NCBI GenBank assembly: GCA_964389375.1
Contig: CAYMDP010000033.1
Coordinates: forward strand, 1-31,128
Length of the DNA: 31,128 nucleotides
Reading direction: 5' to 3'
Source of the DNA: CAYMDP01 sp964389375
Lineage (GTDB): Bacteria > Bdellovibrionota > Bdellovibrionia > Bdellovibrionales > UBA1609
The translations under genes and the position numbers were made by a program. Under the pieces are notes generated by a model. The model had not been told where the DNA came from. It saw nothing but the letters and a program-made list of their open reading frames with translations, and did no database searches. Positions 8,091 to 16,089 of this stretch are shown here, piece after piece. Numbering within the stretch: the stretch's first letter is position 1; each line of letters starts with the position of its first letter.

Positions 8091-8939
8091 ATGGCTTATT
8101 TAGATCAATTTCATTTCGAAATTCTGGGCTTAGATCAGTCTGAAAAGCTGGTATTTTTACATGGTTTAATGGGGGCGGGATCCAACTGGCGGGGGCTGGC
8201 GAAGTCTTTCGAAAAAGACTTCCAAATTCTGCTGTTCGACCAAAGGGGTCACGGGAGGTCCTTTCATCCAGATGGGGGCTACACTTCTGAGGACTATGCC
8301 GAGGACCTTTTTAAGATTTTGGCAGAGTTAGGTTGGGAGAAAATTCATCTGGTGGGGCACTCTTTAGGGGCTCGAAACGCCATGGTGTTTGCGTGCAAGT
8401 ACCCTGAAAAAGTTCAAAGCCTGGTCATCGAGGATATCAGTCCCTCGGCCAGCGGGAAAAGTGGTCCTTCTAAGACGGAGCAACTGATTCTTAAGGTTCC
8501 AGTTCCCTTCGAGTCTCGGCAGCAGGCGAAGGCTTATTTTATGGGAGAGTTTCTGAAGGGCCTAGAGGGGGATCCCCAGGCTCAAACCCTGGCCAATTTT
8601 TTTTACATGAACATTCAAGAGTTTCCGGATGGGCGGGTCGACTGGCGCTTTTCGAAAAATGGGATCCTCGAAAGCCTAAGAGAAGGTCGAACCAAAGACC
8701 GTTGGCCCGAGTGGAAGTCTCTTAAGGCCCCTTTAAGTTTGATTCGGGGAGAGTTTTCTGAAGATCTTATCCAAAAAGACTACGATGAGATGTTGAGACA
8801 AAATCCTTCGGCCGAAGGTTGGCTTATTTCTGGAGCTGGTCACTGGGTACATTTCGACCAGCAACAGGCCTTTGCGGCGGCTTTAGAAAAACATTTAGAG
8901 CAAGCCAGAGCTTTGACAAAGTCGGCCCAAAAAGTATAA
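8091..8939 (+). CDS. Alpha/beta-fold hydrolase (esterase YbfF-like)
   Basis: Cytoplasmic serine hydrolase of about 282 aa with no signal peptide. It shows the oxyanion segment FLHGLMG (22-28), FDQRGHGRS after strand 4, the nucleophile elbow GHSLGA with Ser91, an ISPS segment after strand 6, and the C-terminal catalytic His in SGAGHWVHFD. This layout is closest to the YbfF/BioH-like acyl-ester hydrolases; the natural substrate cannot be told. The frame is open from 7971, but that part is antisense to pcnB and shows no hydrolase homology. The ATG at 8091 has GGGAG 4 nt upstream; the ATG at 8076 (five residues longer) also has a GGGAG at good spacing, so either may be used. It lies 46 bp before the helicase gene and is probably cotranscribed. 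Confidence 0.85.
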   Translation: MAYLDQFHFEILGLDQSEKLVFLHGLMGAGSNWRGLAKSFEKDFQILLFDQRGHGRSFHPDGGYTSEDYAEDLFKILAELGWEKIHLVGHSLGARNAMVFACKYPEKVQSLVIEDISPSASGKSGPSKTEQLILKVPVPFESRQQAKAYFMGEFLKGLEGDPQAQTLANFFYMNIQEFPDGRVDWRFSKNGILESLREGRTKDRWPEWKSLKAPLSLIRGEFSEDLIQKDYDEMLRQNPSAEGWLISGAGHWVHFDQQQAFAAALEKHLEQARALTKSAQKV

Positions 8940-8985
8940 TGGGGGCGAAACTTAGACCTATTGTGTCATTACCTGAAGGGCTCTC

Positions 8986-10758
8986 GTGAAGTTTACCGAA
9001 CTCGACCTCCATCCGACCTTACAAAAAACCCTGACTCAAATCGGCTTCGAAGAATGTACGCCGATCCAAGAGCTTGCGATTCCTCCTCTTTTGGCCGGAC
9101 AAGATGTTGCTGGACTTGCACAAACAGGAACAGGAAAAACTGCGACCTTTTTAATTCCATTAATTGATCGAATCTTAAAAGGTCGAGATCAGTCCGCACC
9201 AGAAATCACTTTAGAAAATTCAGAAGCTCCAGAAGTTGCTGCTTCAGGTGCCGAGTTAAAACCTAAAACTCAAAGATTCTTTGAAGCTTGGCGCCCACGA
9301 AATTTTGTTCTGATCGTGGTGCCTACCCGCGAATTGGCCGAGCAAGTGATGGAAAATGCCCAAGTGCTTACTGAAGGCACGGGATTAAAAGCTGCAGCGA
9401 TTTATGGCGGGACTTCTTACGATAAACAAAAAGCCGCTCTTCGGGACGGTGTGGAATTTATCGTAGCGACTCCGGGACGCTTGATTGATCTTTACAAAGA
9501 GCACCTTGTTGATCTTCGTCAGGTGCGAGCCGTAGTTTTTGACGAAGCCGATCGCATGTTCGATATGGGCTTTAAAGATGACATGAAATTTATTTTGCAA
9601 AGACTTCCGCAGACGCGCCAGTATTTGATGTTTAGTGCGACTCTAAATTTTGATGTTCTCAATGTCGCTTATGAATACGGGTCTAATCCGGTCGAAATCA
9701 ACGTCAGCAAAGACCAGGCAAAAGCGGAAAACGTCGAGGACCAAATCTTTCATGTGGGGCAATTCGAAAAGCCGACCTACCTGATCAGTTTGATTAAAAA
9801 GTACGAACCTAAGCAGTTGATCATCTTCACTAATTATAAAATGAATGTTGAGCGGATCGCGCAATTTTTGACTCGCAACGGATATCCCGGCATGGGGATT
9901 TCGAGTTTGCTTAGTCAGGCTCAAAGAAACCAGGTGATGTCTCAGTTTAAATCTGAAAATGATCGCAATATTTTAGTGGCGACAGATTTGGCCGCTCGCG
10001 GACTCGACGTCGTTGGAATCGACATGGTGATTAATTTTGATTTACCCGATGATGCCGAAAATTACGTTCACCGAATTGGACGAACAGGTCGCGCCGGGGC
10101 CAAAGGAAAAGCCTTTAGCTTAGTGAGTGATCGCGATGTTGAAGCTCTTTCCCGCATCGAAAGCTTTTTAGAAAATAAAGTTGCTATTGGCTGGATGGAA
10201 TCCGACGACTTGTTGAAAGAGTTTAAACCATTTCCGAGTGAAGCGGGTCGAGATCGAAAACGTCCCGCGGCGGGTCCAGGGCGACCGAGTCGAGAAGATC
10301 GTGAGCGCTTTAAACGCTCTGGTGGTGGTGGAGATCGTCCCGATGCTTCCCCACGAAGAGATCGTGATAGAGACCGAGATCGTGGCCCTAGGCGCCCCGA
10401 TTCAGAGGCCCGTCCTCCACGACGAAATGATCGTGATCAATCCGTTCACAGAGATCGGCAAGGGAGTGGACGCCATTCCGAGCAGACAAAACCTCAGCAG
10501 GTCGCTCATTCGAACGGATCGGGCGGCGGTCGTCCTCAACCAAGACCGGCTCATCCACGTCGTCACGAGGGGAATGGGCCCGAGGCGAAGCGTCCTCAGG
10601 GAGCACATCCAAAGGCACGACATTCTAATGGGCGTGTTCATCATAAAAGGACTCGGCATCCTTCGGGCGGGGCTAGACCTGCAGCGGCTTCGACACAAAG
10701 TTTTGGACAAAAAGTTTCAGGATTTTTTAAGAAGATTTTCAAAAGTACCGGCGCTTAA
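8986..10758 (+). CDS. DEAD-box ATP-dependent RNA helicase with Arg/Asp-rich tail
   Basis: ATP-dependent RNA helicase, 590 aa, of the RhlE/DeaD/SrmB type, probably acting in ribosome assembly or RNA decay. Motifs in order: Q motif GFEECTPIQ (20-28), motif I AQTGTGKT (45-52), Ia PTRELAEQ, GG, Ib TPGRL, II DEAD (186-189), III SAT, IV IIFTN, V DLAARGLDV, and VI HRIGRTGRAG. A polar insert of about 38 residues lies between motifs I and Ia (67-104). After about residue 415 comes a low-complexity tail of R, D, G, P and H, ending in a short amphipathic segment (FGQKVSGFFKKIFK); such tails usually bind RNA without specificity. The start is GTG at 8986, with GAAGGG 5 nt upstream. Confidence 0.93.
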   Translation: MKFTELDLHPTLQKTLTQIGFEECTPIQELAIPPLLAGQDVAGLAQTGTGKTATFLIPLIDRILKGRDQSAPEITLENSEAPEVAASGAELKPKTQRFFEAWRPRNFVLIVVPTRELAEQVMENAQVLTEGTGLKAAAIYGGTSYDKQKAALRDGVEFIVATPGRLIDLYKEHLVDLRQVRAVVFDEADRMFDMGFKDDMKFILQRLPQTRQYLMFSATLNFDVLNVAYEYGSNPVEINVSKDQAKAENVEDQIFHVGQFEKPTYLISLIKKYEPKQLIIFTNYKMNVERIAQFLTRNGYPGMGISSLLSQAQRNQVMSQFKSENDRNILVATDLAARGLDVVGIDMVINFDLPDDAENYVHRIGRTGRAGAKGKAFSLVSDRDVEALSRIESFLENKVAIGWMESDDLLKEFKPFPSEAGRDRKRPAAGPGRPSREDRERFKRSGGGGDRPDASPRRDRDRDRDRGPRRPDSEARPPRRNDRDQSVHRDRQGSGRHSEQTKPQQVAHSNGSGGGRPQPRPAHPRRHEGNGPEAKRPQGAHPKARHSNGRVHHKRTRHPSGGARPAAASTQSFGQKVSGFFKKIFKSTGA

Positions 10759-10790
10759 GAATTCATTTTAGATGAAGTTACTTTAAGCGC
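10751..10790 (+). terminator. Possible weak terminator after the helicase gene
   Basis: An 8-bp inverted repeat GCGCTTAA (10751-10758, including the stop codon) / TTAAGCGC (10783-10790) with a 24-nt loop. A T-rich run starts about 17 nt later. The geometry is poor for an intrinsic terminator. The gene on the other side is convergent. Confidence 0.25.
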
Positions 10791-10848
10791 ACTTCGTAAG
10801 AAATAAGTTTTATTTTTTAAAATAATTTAGTTTTAAATTTAGTGGGAT

Positions 10849-11445
10849 TTAAGAAGCTTCTTTATTCGCGCTAAGGCTTTTGGCCTCTTGGGTTTTCTTG
10901 GTCCACTGAAAACTTCGGATAATTTCATTACAAGCGCGGACGGACTGGGAAAAAGTCTCTTTGTGATCTCGGCAAGTTAAGACCACGGCCTTTTTGTCTT
11001 TCGAGAAAACAACTTGTCGAACTTGTTTGCTAGAATCTCGGTGAAAGACATCAATCAGGTAGGCATTTTCTCCAGCAACGCGAACAGGCTTTGCCGTAAT
11101 TAAATCAAATCCAAAGCGCTGATAATCTTTTAAAAAAGTGTGCACATAGGATTTTAAGTTTGCAGTTCGGTTCATGGATTCAATTCTTAAAGTTAAAGAA
11201 GCTTGTACGCCATTTTCAACCTGCGGAGCTTTGTACATTGTTTTGACCGCCGGAATGCTTTTCGGCGGGGGGGAGTGAATCCAGTTTGTTTCTCCAGCAT
11301 TAAGAGAAAATCCCAATGGCGACAAATAGCGACCCGAATCAATATCCAGCAAGGCCGAACTTGAGGTTCCGGGGTGAGGGGCCGCAAGGACTTGAGCGCC
11401 AAAATACAACAAAGCTAAAAGTGTGAATTTAAGGAATACGCTCAT
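10849..11445 (-). CDS. Exported protein of unknown function
   Basis: Product of 198 aa starting with a clear signal peptide (hydrophobic residues about 4-16, probable cleavage after Val-Leu-Ala at about residue 21). The mature part has a segment GFSLNAGETNWIH and, near the end, alternating strands with conserved-looking Cys residues (VVLTCRDH and VRACNEII). This alternation and the closing IIRSFQW resemble small DcrB/PsbP-like periplasmic domains, but that is a shape-based impression only. It lies 55 bp after the TolB-like lipoprotein gene on the same strand and likely shares its transcript with mutY upstream. No catalytic motif is visible. Confidence 0.8.
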   Translation of the reverse strand: MSVFLKFTLLALLYFGAQVLAAPHPGTSSSALLDIDSGRYLSPLGFSLNAGETNWIHSPPPKSIPAVKTMYKAPQVENGVQASLTLRIESMNRTANLKSYVHTFLKDYQRFGFDLITAKPVRVAGENAYLIDVFHRDSSKQVRQVVFSKDKKAVVLTCRDHKETFSQSVRACNEIIRSFQWTKKTQEAKSLSANKEAS

Positions 11446-11500
11446 AGAGACTCAGTCTACTTTGAAAGAACAGTGATTGAAAGAATCTTTCTCAATAGCC

Positions 11501-12592
11501 CTAGGACTTTGGTTGGGGCGGGGTTTCCGTGCACTGGGGCTCGACGAAATCCATCTCAAAAATTTGCGAAAGACCACTTAAGTTGGAGGTAAAGATCAAG
11601 CTCGTCCCTTTTGGATGAAAAGAGGGGTTAAACTCCGAGTCCAATGTATAAGTCAGACGCTTTAGGCAAGTTCCATCCGGACGAATGGCGTAAAAATCAA
11701 AGTTATCAACTTGCTCCATATTCGAACTGAAAATGATCCAGGACTGATTGGGATGCCAGGTGGGATGTAAATGAATCGCATCTGGCAAAAGCAAAACAGT
11801 GGATTCGGCTTCAGTGCTTTTGCTGACCAAAAGCTCCGAACTGGAGTAATCATTTTTAAACCGGATCCAGGCTAAGCGCTCATCTGCAGAAAATTGCGGA
11901 AATCGATGAGGCTGCTCTGAAGTTGTAATTCGTCTTAGAATCGCTCCTTCGGAGTTCATTAGATAAAGTCCTTGAGCGGCTTTGCGGTCCGATGAAAAGA
12001 CTATGCTTTTCCCGCTGGGATGAAAAGTGGGCTCGCGGTCAGGCCCTGGAGAGCGTGTGAGGCGTTGAATATTTCTTCCGTGCCTGGAGCTTGTGTAGAC
12101 TTCAAGAGGCTCAACACTTGGAAACCAATCCCAGACAAATGGAATTACCGCTGTCTTATCCTTCGAAGTGCCTAGATATTTTTCTTTCGCAAGCTGGATA
12201 AAGAGTGGGTCTTCTTTGCGCTCGTCTGTGGAACTGGCGTAAAGAATTTCTTCACGGTCGGGATGATAGCTTGGAGAGGCATTTTCGCCGTCTTGAAAGG
12301 TCACTCTGCGTTCGATTTTTCTAGTGACATCGTATTCGTAAACTTGAGCTTGATTGTGATGAGGTCTCACGCGACTGACGAACAAAATACGGCTTCCATC
12401 TGGAGAATATCGCCCAAATCCATTCTCGCCGACTTTTGTGATGGGTCGGATGGATTGCTTTAGATTCTTCGGAGCATCAGGGCTAAGACGGGGGCTGTCT
12501 CCCGTTTTTTTTGATGTCCAACAGGCAGCAGGCATCAGGGCAGAGAGTAAAACTAGAGTGCATGCAAAGGCGCGGGTCAGATTTGAGCTCAT
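11501..12592 (-). CDS. TolB-like beta-propeller lipoprotein
   Basis: Lipoprotein of 363 aa: a hydrophobic N-terminus followed by the lipobox MPAAC (Cys24), so it should be lipid-anchored. It contains about six PD40/WD40-like repeats, each with an aromatic-x-P-D/x-G/x...I-L-F-x-S core: YSPDGSRILFVS, YHPDREEILYAS, FHPSGKSIVFSS, FSADERLAWIRF, WHPNQSWIIFSS and FHPKGTSLIFTS. These fold as a TolB-type propeller, a protein-binding platform. It is not TolB itself: the N-terminal TolB domain is missing, and no tolA, pal or tolQ lies nearby. It follows mutY by 44 bp and precedes another exported protein. Its ligand is unknown. Confidence 0.85.
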   Translation of the reverse strand: MSSNLTRAFACTLVLLSALMPAACWTSKKTGDSPRLSPDAPKNLKQSIRPITKVGENGFGRYSPDGSRILFVSRVRPHHNQAQVYEYDVTRKIERRVTFQDGENASPSYHPDREEILYASSTDERKEDPLFIQLAKEKYLGTSKDKTAVIPFVWDWFPSVEPLEVYTSSRHGRNIQRLTRSPGPDREPTFHPSGKSIVFSSDRKAAQGLYLMNSEGAILRRITTSEQPHRFPQFSADERLAWIRFKNDYSSSELLVSKSTEAESTVLLLPDAIHLHPTWHPNQSWIIFSSNMEQVDNFDFYAIRPDGTCLKRLTYTLDSEFNPSFHPKGTSLIFTSNLSGLSQIFEMDFVEPQCTETPPQPKS

Positions 12593-12636
12593 CTCGAAAT
12601 ATTAACGGAATAAAATTCCACTGTCAGGTCCGGGCC

Positions 12637-13635
12637 TTAATTTTTATCCGCATAATGCAGAGCCTTTGACACTAAGTTGACTGGAATTTCTTTTTTTATC
12701 TTTTTTCTTTCGATCCATTTCAGATTTTTTAGTCCAGTTGTGACTTTTTGTGTTTGGACTTTTACAAAAATATCGTGATGAGTGATGGCGTGCTTAAAAT
12801 CAAAGTCTTTAGGTCGGGTTTTAATTTTTTTTCCCTGACCGGGCAGAAGCAATTGGCCCTTTAGGAAAGGGAGCTTTTCATTGGTGCAAAATGCAATTTT
12901 TCCCGAGCGTTCCAGCACTAAGGCTGTCCATGCCCAGAGCTCTTTTTCTTTGCGGGGTTTTTGTTTTGGTAGAGTCAGCTGATGGCCTGCTTTAAAGCCC
13001 AAACAATTCGTTTGGATGGGACAAGTTAGGCAGCTGGGGTTTTTCGGGATGCACACCGTTGCACCAAGTTCCATAAGGGCCTGGTTCATTTCTTCCGGCG
13101 GATGGGTTTTTACCCACTCATCGGCAAGCCCTTGTAGCTCGGCTCGGACTTTTGTTTGCCACCACTCGACATCTAAATCAAAAAAGCGGCAAAGGACTCG
13201 AATGACGTTTCCGTCTAATACTCCGACGGGCTCGCTAAATGCCAAGCTGGATACGGCTCGAGCCGTATACGGACCAAAGCCTGGGAGCTTGATGAGTTCT
13301 AAATATGTTCTTGGAAATTCAGGCATTAAGGCTAGACTTTGGGCCGCTTTGTGAAGGTTTCGAGCGCGAGAATAATATCCCAGACCCGCCCAATATTCGG
13401 TGACATCTTCAATCGAGCTTTCTGCAAGAGTTTTAAGGCTTGGGAACCTTTTCATAAATCTTTCGAAAAAGGGAACAACGGCGGTTGTGGTGGTTTGTTG
13501 CAACATAGTTTCTGAGATCCAGATCGGATAGGGATCTCTGGACATTCGCCATGGGAAGCTGCGTTTGGACTTTTGATACCAATTAAAAAGTGAGTCTGCG
13601 CTGCCGCGTTTTAAAGATAAATTTTGAGCCTTCAT
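12637..13635 (-). CDS. mutY: A/G-specific adenine glycosylase
   Basis: DNA repair enzyme that removes adenine mispaired with 8-oxoguanine; 332 aa. It shows the catalytic Glu42 in SETMLQQT, the helix-hairpin-helix LPGFGPYTA (117-125), the essential Asp141 in VLDGNV, and the four cysteines of the iron-sulfur cluster in perfect C-x6-C-x2-C-x5-C spacing (195, 202, 205, 211). The C-terminal NUDIX-like domain that recognises 8-oxoguanine follows (about 230-332), with IAFCTNEKLPFLKGQLLLPG. It is the first gene of a likely three-gene minus-strand operon and is divergent from the exported-protein operon, with only 56 bp between start codons. Confidence 0.95.
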   Translation of the reverse strand: MKAQNLSLKRGSADSLFNWYQKSKRSFPWRMSRDPYPIWISETMLQQTTTTAVVPFFERFMKRFPSLKTLAESSIEDVTEYWAGLGYYSRARNLHKAAQSLALMPEFPRTYLELIKLPGFGPYTARAVSSLAFSEPVGVLDGNVIRVLCRFFDLDVEWWQTKVRAELQGLADEWVKTHPPEEMNQALMELGATVCIPKNPSCLTCPIQTNCLGFKAGHQLTLPKQKPRKEKELWAWTALVLERSGKIAFCTNEKLPFLKGQLLLPGQGKKIKTRPKDFDFKHAITHHDIFVKVQTQKVTTGLKNLKWIERKKIKKEIPVNLVSKALHYADKN

Positions 13636-13691
13636 TTGATGGACTTAAATTGGCCTATTTTTCTTATGATATCAATAGCTTTTGCCGATTG

Positions 13692-14969
13692 ATGGGGGTG
13701 ATCAATGCATCCTTAATACGACTATTCTTCTTAGCTTTTATTTGCTCAGTTTGGGCGATTGCACCTTTAGGCCCAGCTGAAGCTCAGTCTAAGAAGGCGG
13801 TCGTAAAAAAGGGGAAAGCACCGAAGCGGGGAAGTGAAATGAGATATCCTCCTGGGCCGCCGCCTCCGCCGCCTCCAGAGCAAAGATACCCGCCGATGCC
13901 CCCAGAAAAATGTGTTTTTGGAAACTCTGAATTTAAAGACCTTCATCAGCAAATCGCAAAACCACCAGCTCGAGACAATGCTTTTTTAATGGCCTTTCAT
14001 CACGAAGAGTACGGAAGTTTGGATTGCTCGAATTGCAAAAAAAATCACCTTAAAAATTCACTTGAAGATCTAAAGAAAATTTCTTCGACAGAAGTCATTC
14101 GCAGAGAATGCGTGATCGCCGCTCTGTCTCGAAGTGTCCCTGAAGTCAGCAACCATATTTGCCAGACTGATTCGGGCGAACCCACGAATGTTGGAAAGGA
14201 CAATAACATATGCATCACTCGGGGGATTATTGATTACACGCATTGGGGAATCAATAAGACCTTCGCCTGTTTGTCCGCTGCAAGTGGAGAAAAATTTGAC
14301 GCGAGATTCTTTTTTAAAAAGCTAAATAACGAATCGGGAGCGCGCTTTTTCATCGGTAACAATAACGGCAAAGGTATCGGTCAGCTGACATCTTTCGGGT
14401 CAGGAGAAATGGTGGGACCGCCTTACGGAGGGGCCAAGATTTTAGCGGCGGTGGCAAAAAGTGAAGATCCGAATTGTGCTCCATTTAAAGAAATCTTGAG
14501 CAAAGAGTTTCAGTTTGGTCATAAAACCCGTCAATGCGCAATCGGCGTGGAGTCCGGTGATTGGGAGGGCAGTGACTGTGGAAAATATGAAAACGGAGTC
14601 GCTCGGGTCTGTCAGCTGGTTGGAGCGGGTCAGGGTTTTGGTCGCAACCTGCTTTTTGCGGGCACACTTTATTTGATGTACAAACAAGATGTGAAGAATC
14701 TTTTGGCCGAGCAACCTCGATTGCTAGCGAGTAACGATGTCGTCGCCCATCTGACTCTGATTCGATACAGTCGCTTTGGAGTACCTGGCGCGCGAGCAGG
14801 TGCTTCAGCGATCCGGGGAATGAGCCCAACTGATGCGGTAAAGGTGCTAGAAAATAATCCGTATATTAGCGAAACCAACCGTTCCATGCGCGATGTTTTA
14901 GCTCAATTGGATGAGTCTTTGAAAGAAGGAAACAGAAGCGACCTAAAGGGGGATCCTTGTGTTGAATAG
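13692..14969 (+). CDS. Exported protein with lytic-transglycosylase-like motif
   Basis: Product of 425 aa with a signal peptide (cleavage likely after AEA, residue 31), then a Lys-rich stretch and a proline run (about 53-72, GPPPPPPP). The rest is Cys-rich. The segment NNESGARFFIG (212-222) followed by GKGIGQLT (226-233) resembles the ES...G-x-GQ catalytic core of SLT-type lytic transglycosylases, with Glu214 as candidate acid. The helix before it (CITRGIIDYTHWGINKT) also fits. This is a motif reading, not a confirmed family. The open frame reaches back to 13590, but the ATG at 13692 gives a proper signal peptide. A TATGAT (13665-13670) could be a -10 box. First of three exported genes; it overlaps the next by 11 bp. 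Confidence 0.8.
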   Translation: MGVINASLIRLFFLAFICSVWAIAPLGPAEAQSKKAVVKKGKAPKRGSEMRYPPGPPPPPPPEQRYPPMPPEKCVFGNSEFKDLHQQIAKPPARDNAFLMAFHHEEYGSLDCSNCKKNHLKNSLEDLKKISSTEVIRRECVIAALSRSVPEVSNHICQTDSGEPTNVGKDNNICITRGIIDYTHWGINKTFACLSAASGEKFDARFFFKKLNNESGARFFIGNNNGKGIGQLTSFGSGEMVGPPYGGAKILAAVAKSEDPNCAPFKEILSKEFQFGHKTRQCAIGVESGDWEGSDCGKYENGVARVCQLVGAGQGFGRNLLFAGTLYLMYKQDVKNLLAEQPRLLASNDVVAHLTLIRYSRFGVPGARAGASAIRGMSPTDAVKVLENNPYISETNRSMRDVLAQLDESLKEGNRSDLKGDPCVE

Positions 14970-15528
14970 CCTCAGGTTTTCAATTTTAGGATTTATGATT
15001 TTGTTCCAATCATTTGCAGTGGCTTCAAAGTCTCAGGGCCTAAAGGTTTTCCAAGCTCAGTTGGCAAAGGTCAGTGATAATAAAGCCTTCACTGATAAGC
15101 GAGACCATCTGAATCAGGTTTTTAAAAATTTAGAGCAAAAAAGAGCCGAAATTTCGAAACAAAGTCAGGCTGTGGAAAAAGAGCTAGGGGTTTTAAAAGA
15201 AAAATACAAAGGGCACTCTAAAACTTCTGAGGAGGGTCTTAAGTTACAAGAGCAGATCCAGAAGCTCGAAGCCCAGCAAATTGCCTTGGCTCAGTTGCAA
15301 TACGAAGTCTCTTTGCTTTATTACTCCCTTGAGCCTGTTCAGACTCACTTAAAAGATAAGCTCGAGGGCGCACTTCAGTGTAAAGAGCTCTTCGAAACAC
15401 TGGTCCGCCAAATGCCTATTCCTGCCGGAAAAACTTACCCAGACTTTCCAGAAGGAGAAGCTAGCTTTCGTGTGGCCGAAGCCTTCTGTGGCCCTACGCC
15501 CTTAAATCCTGAGGGGGGAGACCTTTAA
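14959..15528 (+). CDS. Exported coiled-coil protein of unknown function
   Basis: Product of 189 aa with a signal peptide (hydrophobic residues 6-20, cleavage after AVA). Residues about 45-120 form a long coiled coil rich in Gln, Glu and Lys, with heptad spacing; the C-terminal part holds two Cys residues (CKELF and FCGP) and is rich in Pro and Gly. The GTG start overlaps the previous gene by 11 bp and has AAAGGGGG upstream, so translation is probably coupled. It is likely a structural or adaptor partner of the transglycosylase-like protein. I recognise no family. Confidence 0.8.
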   Translation: MLNSLRFSILGFMILFQSFAVASKSQGLKVFQAQLAKVSDNKAFTDKRDHLNQVFKNLEQKRAEISKQSQAVEKELGVLKEKYKGHSKTSEEGLKLQEQIQKLEAQQIALAQLQYEVSLLYYSLEPVQTHLKDKLEGALQCKELFETLVRQMPIPAGKTYPDFPEGEASFRVAEAFCGPTPLNPEGGDL

Positions 15529-15531
15529 TTT

Positions 15532-16089
15532 ATGATCTTAAGGTATCTTGCTCTTTGGATTCTGCTCGCTTTAGTTAGCCTTTCACCTTCGTCGGCCTTA
15601 GCCCAGTCGAAAAAGGCCAACAACAAGCCAAAAGAAAAATTGAAATGTTCTAAAGAAGAATTAAAACGAAAAGATTGTCTTTTATCCTTCGGGGATTACG
15701 AGTTGTCTTTGAACTCTGAAAAAATCCTAGTCAAAGACAAAGTCTGGCGAAAAGTTGTGGACCAACCCATTCAAAGTGAGCTTGCCGAGTGGTCCGAAAT
15801 TTCTGTAGACAAACTTTCGAACTCTTATGTGTTGCAAAGTTTAATTTGGACCGAGCCAAAAACAGAGCTGGGCCTGCAGGACTTGATGTGGAATGTGGGA
15901 GTGATCGAAGGAGTTGAGCTGTTTTTTTATGTGAAGGAAATGATCTCAAAACGTCATCTTGCGAAAGATCGAAATGACAAAGAAAAATTTGTGACTGACC
16001 GAAAAGAGAAAATTTCGATTAAAGCTTCGGGACCCAAAGAACTTAGTTGGTCGGTGGGCCCAAAGAAGGGAATGATTACTTTGCCATAA
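15532..16089 (+). CDS. Exported protein of unknown function
   Basis: Product of 185 aa with a strong signal peptide, probable cleavage after ALA at about residue 24. The mature N-terminus begins QSKKA, the same five residues that begin the mature form of the first protein in this operon, followed in both by a Lys-rich stretch. Two Cys residues follow (KCSKEE, KDCLL). The remainder is predicted mixed strand, rich in Trp (VWRK, EWSE, IWTE, MWN, LSWSV), with no enzyme motif. It starts 3 bp after the previous stop. Its last 14 bp overlap the end of the convergent agmatinase gene. Confidence 0.8.
   Translation: MILRYLALWILLALVSLSPSSALAQSKKANNKPKEKLKCSKEELKRKDCLLSFGDYELSLNSEKILVKDKVWRKVVDQPIQSELAEWSEISVDKLSNSYVLQSLIWTEPKTELGLQDLMWNVGVIEGVELFFYVKEMISKRHLAKDRNDKEKFVTDRKEKISIKASGPKELSWSVGPKKGMITLP

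Noticed and set aside
10320..10480. Repeated GATCG/GACCG units that look like a small tandem array or CRISPR
   Set aside because: They are codons of the Arg/Asp tail with no regular spacers.
10238..10771. A 177-codon open frame in another frame of the helicase tail, with opposite-strand frames at 10388-10710
   Set aside because: The repeated Arg/Asp/Gly codons keep all frames open. The main frame has full helicase motifs and these have no start context.
14485..14829. Minus-strand 114-codon frame
   Set aside because: Antisense to the transglycosylase-like gene, with improbable composition.
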